From assembly GCA_021204045.1 (NCBI GenBank), contig JAJQAA010000018.1:1-64000 (forward strand): DNA of 64,000 bases. Reading direction: 5' to 3'. The position numbers and the translations under genes were made by a program. The stretch comes from Clostridiales bacterium (GTDB lineage Bacteria > Bacillota > Clostridia > Lachnospirales > Lachnospiraceae). The notes below the pieces were generated by a model. It worked only from the letters and a program-made list of their open reading frames with translations, was not told the DNA's origin and did no database searches. Positions 34,104 through 43,063 of the stretch are shown piece after piece. How positions within the stretch are numbered: the first letter of the stretch is position 1; each line of letters starts with the position of its first letter.

Positions 34104-34880
34104 TTGGAAAATTATCTGTCAATCGGTGAAGTGGCAAAAATTCGAAACATAGATGCGCAGTCGCTGCGTTATTATGAAAAAATCGGAATTTTGATTCCGG
34201 CCTATGTGAATCCGGAAAACGGGTATCGTTATTATTCTCTCGAACAGCTTCCGATACTCGATACGATTATTTTATGTATTAATCTGGATATTCCGCTTAA
34301 ACGGCTTAAAGAATATTTCGATGATTCCGGGCAGTTCGAATTTGAGCACCTGTTGAACGATGGAAGGAAAATCGCGAAGGAAAAGACTAAGAAGATCAAT
34401 TCCGGCATTCATTCGATTGACAGAGCTTTAAGGCATATAAACGAACAAAAAGCATTTCAGGGAAGGAAGGGGTACTATACACGTTATATTCCGCGGCGTT
34501 TTATTATAAGCATTCCCTGTGATGAAAGTCTGGATGCGAAAACGTACGAAAAAAATTTGTCGCTCCTTTTGAATCTTGCAAAGCAAAAGGATTTCCATGC
34601 TTCTTTTCTTCATGGTACCATTTCCACATACGAGGATGGAAAATATTTGTCTTCAAAAATGTTTTTGGAGGTAGCTCCGGACAAATCCTCCTCAATACAA
34701 TCGCTGCCAGAGGGAAATTATCTCTGCTTTCAGGGATTGCGAAATGCTCATTTGGATCCGTCCGAAATTTTTGCAGAAAAAATAATTGCCAGAAAACAAA
34801 CGGATGTGATTGTTTCCAGTATGTCGTCGGCTACATATAAATTTGATGAAGTTGTTATGGAATTTCAGACATATGATTAG
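34104..34880 (+). CDS. MerR-family regulator with GyrI-like effector domain
   Basis: A 258-residue regulator starting at TTG 34104 (AGGAG upstream). The MerR DNA-binding domain is YLSIGEVAKIRNIDAQSLRYYEKIGILIPAYVNPENGYRYYSLEQL, then a helical linker, then a C-terminal ~150-residue domain that fits the BmrR/GyrI-like effector fold (FIISIPCDESLDAKTYEKNL...). The helical spacer contains a basic stretch KEKTKKINSG. It is probably an activator of the operon in which it sits, sensing a lipophilic or cationic compound. Effector unknown. Confidence 0.85.
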   Translation: MENYLSIGEVAKIRNIDAQSLRYYEKIGILIPAYVNPENGYRYYSLEQLPILDTIILCINLDIPLKRLKEYFDDSGQFEFEHLLNDGRKIAKEKTKKINSGIHSIDRALRHINEQKAFQGRKGYYTRYIPRRFIISIPCDESLDAKTYEKNLSLLLNLAKQKDFHASFLHGTISTYEDGKYLSSKMFLEVAPDKSSSIQSLPEGNYLCFQGLRNAHLDPSEIFAEKIIARKQTDVIVSSMSSATYKFDEVVMEFQTYD

Positions 34881-34973
34881 AGAGATTCGCCTGTGTTTAT
34901 ACCGGCGTTTGTATTAAATTACTGTAAGATACCGAATAGTGTTAGGGTCGGGCGACATTAACAATAGGTCAGG

Positions 34974-34999
34974 GCAGCGATTTTTGCTGCTCTTTTTTG
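34974..34999 (+). terminator. Rho-independent terminator after the MerR operon
   Basis: GCAGC-GATTTTT-GCTGC followed by TCTTTTTTG. The short GC stem with a U-tract is a standard terminator. The remainder of the 196-base gap to the sufC-like gene shows no gene; AGTATTATACTGATG near 35035 may contain its promoter -10. Confidence 0.75.
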
Positions 35000-35076
35000 T
35001 CGGAGTATGATCTTGCACGAAATCAGAGCAAGTAGTATTATACTGATGAGGAATTATACGCTAGGAGGTACAGGAA

Positions 35077-35802
35077 ATGCTTGAATTACAGGACATATGC
35101 TTTCAGGCGGAAGATGGTCACAAGGAGAAAGGGATTCTAAAGCATATCAATCTGAAAATCGAAGATGGCTTCGTGGCAGTCACAGGACCAAACGGCGGCG
35201 GCAAATCCACGATGGCGAAGGTCATTGCGGGAATCGTAAAACCGACTTCCGGAAGAGTATTGCTTGACGGGGAGGATATCACGGAGCTGTCGATCACCGA
35301 GCGGGCAAAAAAAGGGATCAGTTTCGCGTTCCAGCAGCCGGTTCGTTTTAAGGGACTTACGGTTCTGGATCTCATTAACCTGGCGCATGGAGAGCCGCTC
35401 TCGGTGAATGACGCCTGTAAATATCTTTCCGAGGTAGGGCTCTGTGCGAAGGATTATATCAACCGGGAAGTCAACGCGTCCCTGTCCGGCGGGGAACTGA
35501 AGCGCATCGAGATCGCGATGGTGATCGTGAGAGGCACGAAGCTATCGATTTTCGACGAGCCGGAAGCGGGCATCGACTTATGGAGCTTCAACAACCTGAT
35601 TCGGGTATTCGAAGCACTGCGGACAAACATCAACGGTTCGATCCTGATCATTTCTCATCAGGAACGGATCCTGAACATTGCGGATCGCATTATTGTCCTT
35701 GCGGATGGCGAGGTACAGGCGGAGGGAGCGCGGGAGGAGATTCTCCCGGGACTACTGACCGGCGTGCAGGCTTGCAGCGCTTTGATGGAAAAAGTGGTAT
35801 AG
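35077..35802 (+). CDS. sufC: SufC-like ABC ATPase of a minimal Fe-S assembly system
   Basis: A 241-residue SufC/SmsC ATPase: Walker A GPNGGGKST, Q-loop FAFQQPVRFKGLTV, signature LSGGELKRIEIAMV, Walker B LSIFDEPEAGIDLWSF and His switch ISHQERIL. The EPEAGID form and GGELKR signature are those of SufC rather than importers. ATG follows GGAGG. It is followed after 12 bases by a short SufB/D-like scaffold gene; no sufS, sufU or iscU is nearby. This two-gene arrangement matches the SUF-like minimal system (SmsCB) described in anaerobes and archaea. Confidence 0.9.
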   Translation: MLELQDICFQAEDGHKEKGILKHINLKIEDGFVAVTGPNGGGKSTMAKVIAGIVKPTSGRVLLDGEDITELSITERAKKGISFAFQQPVRFKGLTVLDLINLAHGEPLSVNDACKYLSEVGLCAKDYINREVNASLSGGELKRIEIAMVIVRGTKLSIFDEPEAGIDLWSFNNLIRVFEALRTNINGSILIISHQERILNIADRIIVLADGEVQAEGAREEILPGLLTGVQACSALMEKVV

Positions 35803-35814
35803 GAGATGAAAAAG

Positions 35815-36732
35815 ATGGATCAGCTTCAATTGCATATGTTACAAATGGTGGCCGACTTAGACGGCATTCCCCAGGGAGCCTACAATATTCGCGACAATGG
35901 GTCGCTGGCGGGGAGAAATATGACCGCGAACATCGATATCGTGTCAAAGCAGGATAAGCCGGGCATCGACATTATCATAAAACCGGGCACAAAAAATGAG
36001 AGCGTGCATATCCCGGTCATCGTCAGCCAGAGCGGGCTGAAGGATCTGGTTTATAATGATTTTTACATCGGGGAGGACGCCGATGTGACGATTGTGGCAG
36101 GCTGCGGTATCCATTGCGGTGGCGGGCAGGACACGGAGCACGATGGCATCCACGAGTTCCATATCGGAAAGAACGCGAGGGTGCGCTACATCGAGAAACA
36201 CTATGGCGAAGGGGAAGGCAGCGGTGGGCGCATTCTCAACCCAACCACGATTATTCATATTGATGAAAACGGTTATATGGAGATGGAGACGACCCAGATC
36301 AAGGGCGTCGATTCAACGATCCGCGATACCTCGGCGGATCTGAAGGACGGGGCGACGCTTATTATTAAGGAAAAGATCATGACTCATGAGAATCAGTATG
36401 CGGAGACGAATTTCGAGGTCGATCTGAATGGCGTGGGTTCTCATGCGGACGTGGTATCCCGCTCAGTGGCGAAAGGAAACTCCAGCCAAGTGTTCAACTC
36501 GAAAATCCGCGGCAACAACGCCTGCTACGGGCACACGGAATGTGACGCGATCCTGATGGACAAGGGGCATGTGAACGCGGTCCCGTCGCTGGACGCAAAC
36601 AATCTGGAAGCCAGCCTGATCCATGAGGCGGCCATCGGAAAAATCGCGGGTGAGCAGATTATCAAGCTGATGACGCTCGGGCTGACAGAGGAGGAAGCGG
36701 AGGAGCAGATTGTAAATGGATTCTTAAAATAA
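35815..36732 (+). CDS. sufB: SufB/SufD-like Fe-S scaffold protein (SmsB type)
   Basis: A 305-residue protein with the beta-helical SufBD core (VVAGCGIHCGGG, HEFHIGKNARVRYIEKHYGEG, GVGSHADVVSRSVAKGNSSQVFNSKIRGNNACYGHTECDAILMDKG) and C-terminal helix EEEAEEQIVNGFLK. It is much shorter than classic SufB (about 470), as expected for the minimal SmsB. ATG 35815 is preferred because AGGAG directly abuts the ATG at 35806 and would be too close. It should form a complex with the ATPase upstream to build Fe-S clusters in the cytoplasm. Confidence 0.87.
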   Translation: MDQLQLHMLQMVADLDGIPQGAYNIRDNGSLAGRNMTANIDIVSKQDKPGIDIIIKPGTKNESVHIPVIVSQSGLKDLVYNDFYIGEDADVTIVAGCGIHCGGGQDTEHDGIHEFHIGKNARVRYIEKHYGEGEGSGGRILNPTTIIHIDENGYMEMETTQIKGVDSTIRDTSADLKDGATLIIKEKIMTHENQYAETNFEVDLNGVGSHADVVSRSVAKGNSSQVFNSKIRGNNACYGHTECDAILMDKGHVNAVPSLDANNLEASLIHEAAIGKIAGEQIIKLMTLGLTEEEAEEQIVNGFLK

Positions 36733-36835
36733 ATGAAAATGGATGGACAGCCGCGTTTCCCGGTGTTAAAATATTACTGTTTGACCTGAAAACTAACGCA
36801 TAGAAATACGGCGATCAATTTCCGGAGGCTTCCCA

Positions 36836-38428
36836 ATGATACGGATCAACCAACTAAAACTTCCGGTCGGCCACAGTGAGCGTGAACTGTGGGAGAAAAC
36901 GGCGAAACTTCTCCGGATAAATCCTGAGCAGATCCGGAAATTATATATCCGCAGGCAGTCTCTGGATGCCCGGAAAAAGCCGGAGCTTTTTTACAGTTAT
37001 GTCGTCGATGTGGAGGCGGCTGGAGAGACACGCATTCTGTGCGGAGCGAAGAAACCGCAGATCGTTGCGGCGCCAGTGGAGCATTATCATTTCCCGGTAT
37101 GCGGGGAAACTGCTCTGCCGGGCGGAAACGCGCCGGTTATCATCGGCAGCGGTCCGGCCGGTCTTTTTGCGGCGCTTATGCTGGCGCGCCACGGCTACCG
37201 GCCCAGACTTTTTGAGCGCGGCGAAGACGTAGACACGCGCCGTGGCAGAGTGGACGCGTTCTGGGCGGGCAATTCGCTTGATCTTCGTTCCAATGTCCAG
37301 TTCGGCGAGGGCGGAGCCGGCACCTTTTCCGACGGCAAGCTAAACACGCTGGTTAAAGATCCGGCCGGGCGAAACCGTCTCGTTCTGGAAATTTTTCACG
37401 AGCACGGCGCCGATGAAGAGATTCTCTGGAAGAACAAACCGCATATCGGCACCGATGTGCTGGCCGGTGTGGTGAAACATATTCGCGAGGAGATTATCCG
37501 CCTGGAAGGCGAGATCCAGTTCGGCTGTCAGATTACGGATCTCGTGATCCGGGACGGGAGCGTTGCTGGGGTCGTTACGGAGGATGGCAGGACCGTTGAT
37601 ACGGGAATTGTTGTCCTGGCAATCGGGCATAGTGCACGGGATACCTTTTCTATGCTTCTTAAACGAGGTGTTCCGATGTCGCCGAAGCCATTCGCGGTTG
37701 GTCTGCGCATTCAGCATCCGCAGCGCCTGATCAATGTTTCCCAGTATGGACGTGAGCAGGTGGAAGGGCTGGGTGCGGCGGATTATAAGCTGAGCGTCCA
37801 GACGACTCAGGGACGTGGCGTGTATTCCTTTTGCATGTGTCCAGGCGGCTATATCGTCAATGCCTCATCGGAAGCCGGACGGCTGGCGGTAAATGGTATG
37901 AGCTATCATGACCGGAGCGGTAAGAATGCCAACAGTGCTCTGATTGTGACGGTAACGCCGCAGGATTTTCCGGATAACACAGCGCTTGGTGGTGTGCATT
38001 TCCAACAGCGGCTGGAGGAACGAGCATTTATGGCTGGAGACGGGCAGATTCCGCTTCAGCTTTATGAAGATTTCTGCGCAAACCGGAAATCGTGTCAGTT
38101 GGGTGATGTTGCTCCGCAGATGAAGGGCGGCTGGCGTTTTGCCAATCTGCGCGCGATCATGCCGGAACCATTGAATGCGGCCCTGTTGGAAGCGATGCCT
38201 GCTTTTGGCCGTAAGATTTCCGGTTTTGACCGTGCAGACGCGCTGTTTGCCGGAGTGGAGAGTCGTACATCCTCGCCGGTGCGCATTGAACGCGATGAAA
38301 ATCTGGAAAGCGCGGTTCATGGGCTTTTCCCCTGCGGGGAAGGAGCCGGTTATGCCGGAGGCATTACCTCGGCCGCGATGGACGGCGTGCGCGTGGCGGA
38401 AGCGATCGCGGCCCGCTGGCATCCGTAA
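36836..38428 (+). CDS. FAD-dependent oxidoreductase (COG2509-like)
   Basis: A 530-residue flavoprotein. An N-terminal domain of about 95 residues (INQLKLPVGHSERELWEKTAKLLRINPEQIRKLYIRRQSLDARKKPE) precedes the FAD Rossmann motif PVIIGSGPAGLFAALMLARHGYRPRLFERG. Further family marks are FGEGGAGTFSDGKLNT and the end motif GLFPCGEGAGYAGGITSAAMDGVRVAEAIA. The physiological reaction of this widespread family is not established. It starts at ATG 36836 with GGAGG 7 bases before. It follows the suf pair by 103 bases that hold no clear terminator. Confidence 0.88.
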   Translation: MIRINQLKLPVGHSERELWEKTAKLLRINPEQIRKLYIRRQSLDARKKPELFYSYVVDVEAAGETRILCGAKKPQIVAAPVEHYHFPVCGETALPGGNAPVIIGSGPAGLFAALMLARHGYRPRLFERGEDVDTRRGRVDAFWAGNSLDLRSNVQFGEGGAGTFSDGKLNTLVKDPAGRNRLVLEIFHEHGADEEILWKNKPHIGTDVLAGVVKHIREEIIRLEGEIQFGCQITDLVIRDGSVAGVVTEDGRTVDTGIVVLAIGHSARDTFSMLLKRGVPMSPKPFAVGLRIQHPQRLINVSQYGREQVEGLGAADYKLSVQTTQGRGVYSFCMCPGGYIVNASSEAGRLAVNGMSYHDRSGKNANSALIVTVTPQDFPDNTALGGVHFQQRLEERAFMAGDGQIPLQLYEDFCANRKSCQLGDVAPQMKGGWRFANLRAIMPEPLNAALLEAMPAFGRKISGFDRADALFAGVESRTSSPVRIERDENLESAVHGLFPCGEGAGYAGGITSAAMDGVRVAEAIAARWHP

Positions 38429-38477
38429 AATGATGTCAGATACAGACGGGAATTGATATGATGAGAGGCGACATCTT

Positions 38478-39320
38478 ATGGATAAGACAGACCGGAATGA
38501 AAAAAAACGCATTGTAATCAAGATTGGTTCTTCTTCCCTGACGCACCCCGAAACCGGGGAACTGAACCTGCTGAAAATTGAGAAACTGGTTCGCGTCCTC
38601 TGTGATTTGAAGGGCGCGGGTAAGGACGTGGTGCTGGTATCTTCCGGCGCGGTGGCCGCGGGCCGTCAGGCACTGGGACGGATCGGGCGTCCCGGAACGC
38701 TTGCTGAGAAACAGGCCTACGCGGCGGTCGGGCAGGCGCGGCTGATGATGGTTTACCAGCGGATTTTTTCGGAGTATAATCACATTGCGGCGCAGGTTTT
38801 GCTGACGAAGGATACGATGACGAATGAGGTGTCTCGTTACAATGCTCAGAATACCTTTGACGAACTTCTGGCGCTGGGCGTCGTTCCGATCGTAAATGAG
38901 AATGATACCGTATCGACCCATGAGATTCAGTTCGGCGATAATGATCGGCTCTCGGCGATCGTGGCCGCACTGATCAGTGCGGATCTGCTGATCCTGCTCT
39001 CGGATATTGACGGTCTTTATACCGATGATCCCCATGTGAACCCGGAGGCACGCTTTATCGATGTGGTTGAGGAAATCACGCCGGAACTTATGGCGATGGG
39101 CAAGGATACGGCGGGCAGCGATGTCGGTACCGGTGACATGGCGGCAAAGCTGGAGGCAGCGCGGATCGCTACGGACAGCGGCTCGGACATGGTGATCACC
39201 AACGCCGCGGATGTAGAGGTCATCCAGCGTGTCATGGACGGTAACGCGAAAGGAACCCTGTTCAAAGCGCATAAAAACCGCAATTTTGACCTGATGGATT
39301 ATATTAATCACAGGTATTAA
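38478..39320 (+). CDS. proB: Glutamate 5-kinase
   Basis: A 280-residue kinase making gamma-glutamyl phosphate from glutamate and ATP, first step of proline synthesis. Motifs: RIVIKIGSSSL, VLVSSGAVAAGRQALG, VPIVNENDTVSTHEIQFGDNDRLSAIVA and TGDMAAKLEAARIATDSGSDMVI. It lacks the C-terminal PUA domain of the E. coli enzyme and ends at about residue 280, common in Firmicutes. proA lies 0.9 kb downstream with two other genes between, probably one transcript. Confidence 0.94.
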   Translation: MDKTDRNEKKRIVIKIGSSSLTHPETGELNLLKIEKLVRVLCDLKGAGKDVVLVSSGAVAAGRQALGRIGRPGTLAEKQAYAAVGQARLMMVYQRIFSEYNHIAAQVLLTKDTMTNEVSRYNAQNTFDELLALGVVPIVNENDTVSTHEIQFGDNDRLSAIVAALISADLLILLSDIDGLYTDDPHVNPEARFIDVVEEITPELMAMGKDTAGSDVGTGDMAAKLEAARIATDSGSDMVITNAADVEVIQRVMDGNAKGTLFKAHKNRNFDLMDYINHRY

Positions 39321-39328
39321 CAGAAGAT

Positions 39329-39359
39329 ACATTGCCAGAAGTTTTATACCGCGCAATGT
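39329..39359 (+). repeat. Inverted repeat between proB and the DUF896 gene
   Basis: ACATTGC and GCAATGT are perfect 7-base arms around a 17-base AT-rich loop, just before the AGGAGG of the DUF896 gene. No T-run follows, so it is a hairpin or protein site rather than a terminator. Confidence 0.35.
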
Positions 39360-39375
39360 AACAGGAGGAATTCCC

Positions 39376-39609
39376 ATGAATATGGAACAGATTGACCGCA
39401 TTAACGCGCTCTATCACAAATCGAAGTCGGTGGGCCTGACGGAGGAGGAGCGCAAGGAGCAGGCGCAGCTGCGCCGCGAGTATATTGAGGCGATCCGCCG
39501 CAATATGCGAGCGAACCTGAATAACATTTCCATCAAGGAGGAGGACGGTTCGATCACCGACCTCGGCGAAAAATATGGCGGACTTGGAAAAGAATCATCT
39601 GCGGAATAG
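39376..39609 (+). CDS. DUF896 family protein (YnzC-like)
   Basis: A 77-residue small charged protein: MEQIDRINALYHKSKSVGLTEEERKEQAQLRREYIEAIRRNMRANLNNISI is the DUF896 signature, a two-helix fold, then EEDGSITDLGEKYGG. Members such as YnzC of Bacillus have known structure but no settled function. AGGAGG precedes ATG 39376. It overlaps the following cyclo-ligase gene by 35 bases and sits inside a proB...proA operon. Confidence 0.9.
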   Translation: MNMEQIDRINALYHKSKSVGLTEEERKEQAQLRREYIEAIRRNMRANLNNISIKEEDGSITDLGEKYGGLGKESSAE

Positions 39610-40150
39610 CATTCGCGCGATGCGCCGCGGCCTGGATTCGGAGCGCAGGATGGCAATGGACCGGGCGATCTGTGAGAGGGTGCTTGTTTTCCCGCAGATT
39701 GTTTCCGCGGATATCGTTTATCTTTACGCATCTACGTCCAGGGAGGTGGATACGTGGCGCCTGATCAACGCTTTGTGGGAGCGTGGCGTGCGTACGGCAC
39801 TTCCTGTGGTGGAAAACGGCGAGATTATTTTCCGACTGGTTTCCGATAAAGCCTCGCTGCGCGAGGGAAGCTTTGGAATCCTCGAGCCGGCATCCGCAGC
39901 TGCGGCCGTATCGGGTGATGAGGCGCGTATGGCTCCGGTTATCACGCCGGGGCTTGCGTTTACGCGGCGCGGAGACCGTCTCGGGTATGGCGGCGGTTAT
40001 TACGACCGCTTTTTTGCGCGTGAACCGGCGCACCGGCGCATTGCGCTGGCTTACCCGTTCCAGATCGTGGATTCTCTGCCCGGAGAACCCTGGGATCAGC
40101 GGGTCGACTGGATTATCACGCCGGATGATGTGATAGAAACGCAGCGGTGA
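39575..40150 (+). CDS. 5-formyltetrahydrofolate cyclo-ligase
   Basis: A 191-residue enzyme turning 5-formyl-THF into 5,10-methenyl-THF with ATP. Typical features: N-terminal KNHLRNSIRAMRRGLDSERR, VYLYASTSREVDTWRLI and the C-terminal APVITPGLAFTRRGDRLGYGGGYYDRFFA, which binds the nucleotide and folate. ATG 39575 lies inside the DUF896 gene; GGCGAAAAAT upstream is a weak ribosome site, so translation may depend on the upstream gene. Confidence 0.92.
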   Translation: MADLEKNHLRNSIRAMRRGLDSERRMAMDRAICERVLVFPQIVSADIVYLYASTSREVDTWRLINALWERGVRTALPVVENGEIIFRLVSDKASLREGSFGILEPASAAAAVSGDEARMAPVITPGLAFTRRGDRLGYGGGYYDRFFAREPAHRRIALAYPFQIVDSLPGEPWDQRVDWIITPDDVIETQR

Positions 40151-40206
40151 TATTTGATATTCTGAAGATAACATAACAGCATTCTGATATGGTGGGAGGA
40201 TGAATC

Positions 40207-41451
40207 ATGGATCTGAATCAGATTGGCGCTCAGGCAAAAACTGCGGCCGCGGCCATGAACCGGCTTGGCGTAAATGAAAAAAATCGCGGCCTGCGTGCTG
40301 TCATGGAAAGCATTCGGACGGGCACAGAGCAGATATTGGAGGCAAACCGGCTTGATGTTGACCGCGCGAAAACAAACGGGATGAGCCCGGCGATGCTTGA
40401 CCGGCTGACATTGACCCCGGCGCGCGTGGAAGGGATGCTGGATGGTCTGAATCAGATCGTTTCTCTTGATGACCCGGTCGGCGAGGTGATCTCGATGAAG
40501 CAGCGCCCAAACGGCTTGCTGATCGGGAAAAAGCGTGTGCCGCTCGGGGTGATCGGCATCATTTATGAGGCACGGCCAAATGTGACAGCCGATGCCTTTG
40601 GCCTCTGTTTTAAGACCGGAAACGCGGTGATTCTCAAAGGCGGCAGTGACGCGATTGAATCAAACAAGGCGATTGTTGATCAGATCCGGAAGGGACTGAA
40701 GACGGCTGGCCTTCCGGAGGATGCCGTGCAGCTGGTCACGGATACGGACCGGAAAACGACATTGGAGCTTATGAGGCTCAATGCCTATGTCGACGTGCTG
40801 ATTCCGCGCGGCAGCGCCGGGCTGATCCGCACGGTTGTACAGAACAGTACCGTTCCGGTGATCGAGACCGGTTCCGGAAACTGCCATATTTATGTGGATG
40901 AAAGCGCAGATTTCACCATGGCGCTGGATATCATCGACAATGCCAAGACGCAGCGGATCGGAGTTTGTAACGCCTGTGAATCCCTGGTGGTCCATAGCGC
41001 CGTCGCCGCGCGTTTTCTTCCGCTTCTGGAGGAACGTCTCGGACAAAAACATGTGGAGATTCGCGGTGATGAGAGGGCCAGAGCAGTCGTTCCTTCCTTC
41101 GTAGAAGCAACACAGCAGGACTGGGGGACGGAGTATCTGGATTACATTATTTCCGTGAAAACAGTTGACTCTCTGGACGAGGCCATCGCCCATATCAATC
41201 GTTATAATACCGGACATTCCGAAGCAATTATCACAAACAATTATGATCATGCGCAGCGTTTCCTGGCTGAAATCGACGCGGCGGCTGTCTATGTCAACGC
41301 CTCGACCCGCTTTACGGATGGCAACGAGTTTGGTTTTGGCGCGGAGATCGGTATCAGTACGCAGAAACTTCATGCCCGCGGTCCGATGGGCTTGGAAGCG
41401 CTGACGACGACGAAATATATTATTTACGGCAACGGACAGGTCCGACCCTGA
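40207..41451 (+). CDS. proA: Gamma-glutamyl phosphate reductase
   Basis: A 414-residue aldehyde-dehydrogenase-like enzyme, second step of proline synthesis, NADPH-dependent. Landmarks: [73 protein letters not shown], the active-site Cys in [13 protein letters not shown], and [46 protein letters not shown] precedes ATG 40207. It works with ProB, encoded upstream. Confidence 0.95.
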   Translation: MDLNQIGAQAKTAAAAMNRLGVNEKNRGLRAVMESIRTGTEQILEANRLDVDRAKTNGMSPAMLDRLTLTPARVEGMLDGLNQIVSLDDPVGEVISMKQRPNGLLIGKKRVPLGVIGIIYEARPNVTADAFGLCFKTGNAVILKGGSDAIESNKAIVDQIRKGLKTAGLPEDAVQLVTDTDRKTTLELMRLNAYVDVLIPRGSAGLIRTVVQNSTVPVIETGSGNCHIYVDESADFTMALDIIDNAKTQRIGVCNACESLVVHSAVAARFLPLLEERLGQKHVEIRGDERARAVVPSFVEATQQDWGTEYLDYIISVKTVDSLDEAIAHINRYNTGHSEAIITNNYDHAQRFLAEIDAAAVYVNASTRFTDGNEFGFGAEIGISTQKLHARGPMGLEALTTTKYIIYGNGQVRP

Positions 41452-41476
41452 TAGCGAAAATGTTACAATTGTTTAC

Positions 41477-41494
41477 GGAAATCTGACGATTTCC
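41477..41494 (+). repeat. Perfect hairpin after proA
   Basis: GGAAATC-TGAC-GATTTCC, seven perfect pairs, extended outward by CGG/CCG with two unpaired bases. No T-run follows directly. It may stabilise the proA mRNA end; a weak terminator is possible. Confidence 0.4.
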
Positions 41495-41502
41495 TCCGGA
41501 TA

Positions 41503-41531
41503 TTGCTTTTTGCCGTTGTTGTGTTTATAAT
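41503..41531 (+). promoter_or_regulatory. Sigma-A type promoter of the miaB transcript
   Basis: TTGCTT (41503-41508), a 17-base spacer and a perfect TATAAT (41526-41531), 30 bases upstream of the miaB start codon. Spacing and boxes fit the housekeeping consensus. It may drive the miaB-to-radC group. Confidence 0.75.
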
Positions 41532-41561
41532 GAAAAAGTCACAAGGATTGGAGACTATATT

Positions 41562-43010
41562 ATGGACAGCAGTTTTATAATGGAGGAAGCTCCGGGTACA
41601 GAGCCGGAGCGGCAGCTTGCTTTCATCCATGCGATGCGGGAGATTGTCCGTGTCAGGTGTGATGAGCTTGGCCGTCCGCTTACCTGCCGCATCCACACGT
41701 TCGGGTGTCAGATGAATGCACGGGATTCCGAGAAGCTGCTGGGCATCTTGGAGCAGATGGGCTATCAGCCGACGGAGGACGATGACGCAGATTTTGTTCT
41801 TTACAATACCTGCACGGTCCGTGACAATGCCAATCAGAAGGTCTACGGCCATCTGGGCAGTGTAAAGTCCCGCAAACGCAAGCATCCGGATATGATTGTC
41901 GCGCTGTGCGGCTGCATGATGCAGGAGCCGGAAGTGGTGGAGCGGATCCGCAAAAGCTATTCCTTCGTTGATATCGTTTTCGGTACGCACAATATTTACC
42001 GGCTGGCAGAGCTCCTTTACCGCCGCATGACGGGTTCGGAGCAGATGGTCATTGATATCTGGGACAAAGCGAGGGACATTGTCGAGGAACTCCCCGTTGA
42101 ACGTAAATACGCGTTCAAGTCGGGAGTCAATATTATGTTTGGCTGTGATAATTTCTGCAGTTATTGCATCGTCCCGTATGTGCGCGGTCGCGAATGCAGC
42201 CGCCGCCCGGAGGATATCCTGTCGGAGATCCGGCGTCTGGCCGCGGACGGCGTGATCGAGGTGATGCTCCTGGGGCAGAATGTCAACTCCTACGGAAAAA
42301 ATCTTGACATTTCGATTGACTTTGCGACTTTGCTGCGTGAAGTGGATCAGATTGAAGGCATCCGTCGCATCCGCTTTATGACCTCTCATCCCAAGGATCT
42401 TTCCGATGATCTGATCCGGGCGATGCAAGACTGCGCGAAGGTTTGCCGCCATCTCCATCTGCCACTGCAGTCGGGCAGCAGCCAGGTACTGAAGCGGATG
42501 AATCGCCGTTACACAAAAGAGCAGTACCTGGATCTGGTGGAGAAGCTGCGCCGCGAGCTCCCCGGGATTTCCCTCACGACGGATATTATCGTTGGATTTC
42601 CGGGGGAGACCGAGGAGGATTTTCAGGAGACGCTCGACGTCGTGCGAAAGGTGCGTTACGACAGCGCATTCACATTTATTTATTCCAAGCGGACGGGTAC
42701 GCCGGCCGCCGCGATGGAAGATCAGGTGCCGGATGATGTGATACAGGATCGTTTTAACCGGCTGCTTGATGAGATTCGGCAGATCAGCGCCGAAGTCTGC
42801 GGACGGGACGAAGGTACCGTCCAGGAGGTCCTGGTGGAAAACGTCAACGATCATCAGGAAGGATATCTCACCGGCCGACTTTCCAACAACCTGCTTGTGC
42901 ATTTTCCGGGAGACTCTTCTCTCGTGGGAAATATTGTCAGCGTATCCCTTACAAAGTCTATGGGCTTTTATTATATGGGAGAGCTGGCGGGGGCGCCGAT
43001 TGCCCCATAA
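41562..43010 (+). CDS. miaB: tRNA-2-methylthio-N6-dimethylallyladenosine synthase
   Basis: A 482-residue radical SAM methylthiotransferase modifying i6A37 of tRNAs. An N-terminal UPF0004 domain has its three cluster Cys in IHTFGCQMNARDSE, YNTCTVRDNA and ALCGCMMQEPE. The radical SAM motif is IMFGCDNFCSYCIVPYVRGRECSR, and a C-terminal TRAM domain begins near VQEVLVENVND. The first ~45 residues are an extension seen in Clostridia. miaA, whose product supplies the i6A substrate, lies 6 kb downstream in the same orientation. Confidence 0.95.
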   Translation: MDSSFIMEEAPGTEPERQLAFIHAMREIVRVRCDELGRPLTCRIHTFGCQMNARDSEKLLGILEQMGYQPTEDDDADFVLYNTCTVRDNANQKVYGHLGSVKSRKRKHPDMIVALCGCMMQEPEVVERIRKSYSFVDIVFGTHNIYRLAELLYRRMTGSEQMVIDIWDKARDIVEELPVERKYAFKSGVNIMFGCDNFCSYCIVPYVRGRECSRRPEDILSEIRRLAADGVIEVMLLGQNVNSYGKNLDISIDFATLLREVDQIEGIRRIRFMTSHPKDLSDDLIRAMQDCAKVCRHLHLPLQSGSSQVLKRMNRRYTKEQYLDLVEKLRRELPGISLTTDIIVGFPGETEEDFQETLDVVRKVRYDSAFTFIYSKRTGTPAAAMEDQVPDDVIQDRFNRLLDEIRQISAEVCGRDEGTVQEVLVENVNDHQEGYLTGRLSNNLLVHFPGDSSLVGNIVSVSLTKSMGFYYMGELAGAPIAP

Positions 43011-43063
43011 CTGCTGTCCGGCAAACTATTTGTCACGGACAGAGAAAATGGAGGACGAAACGG

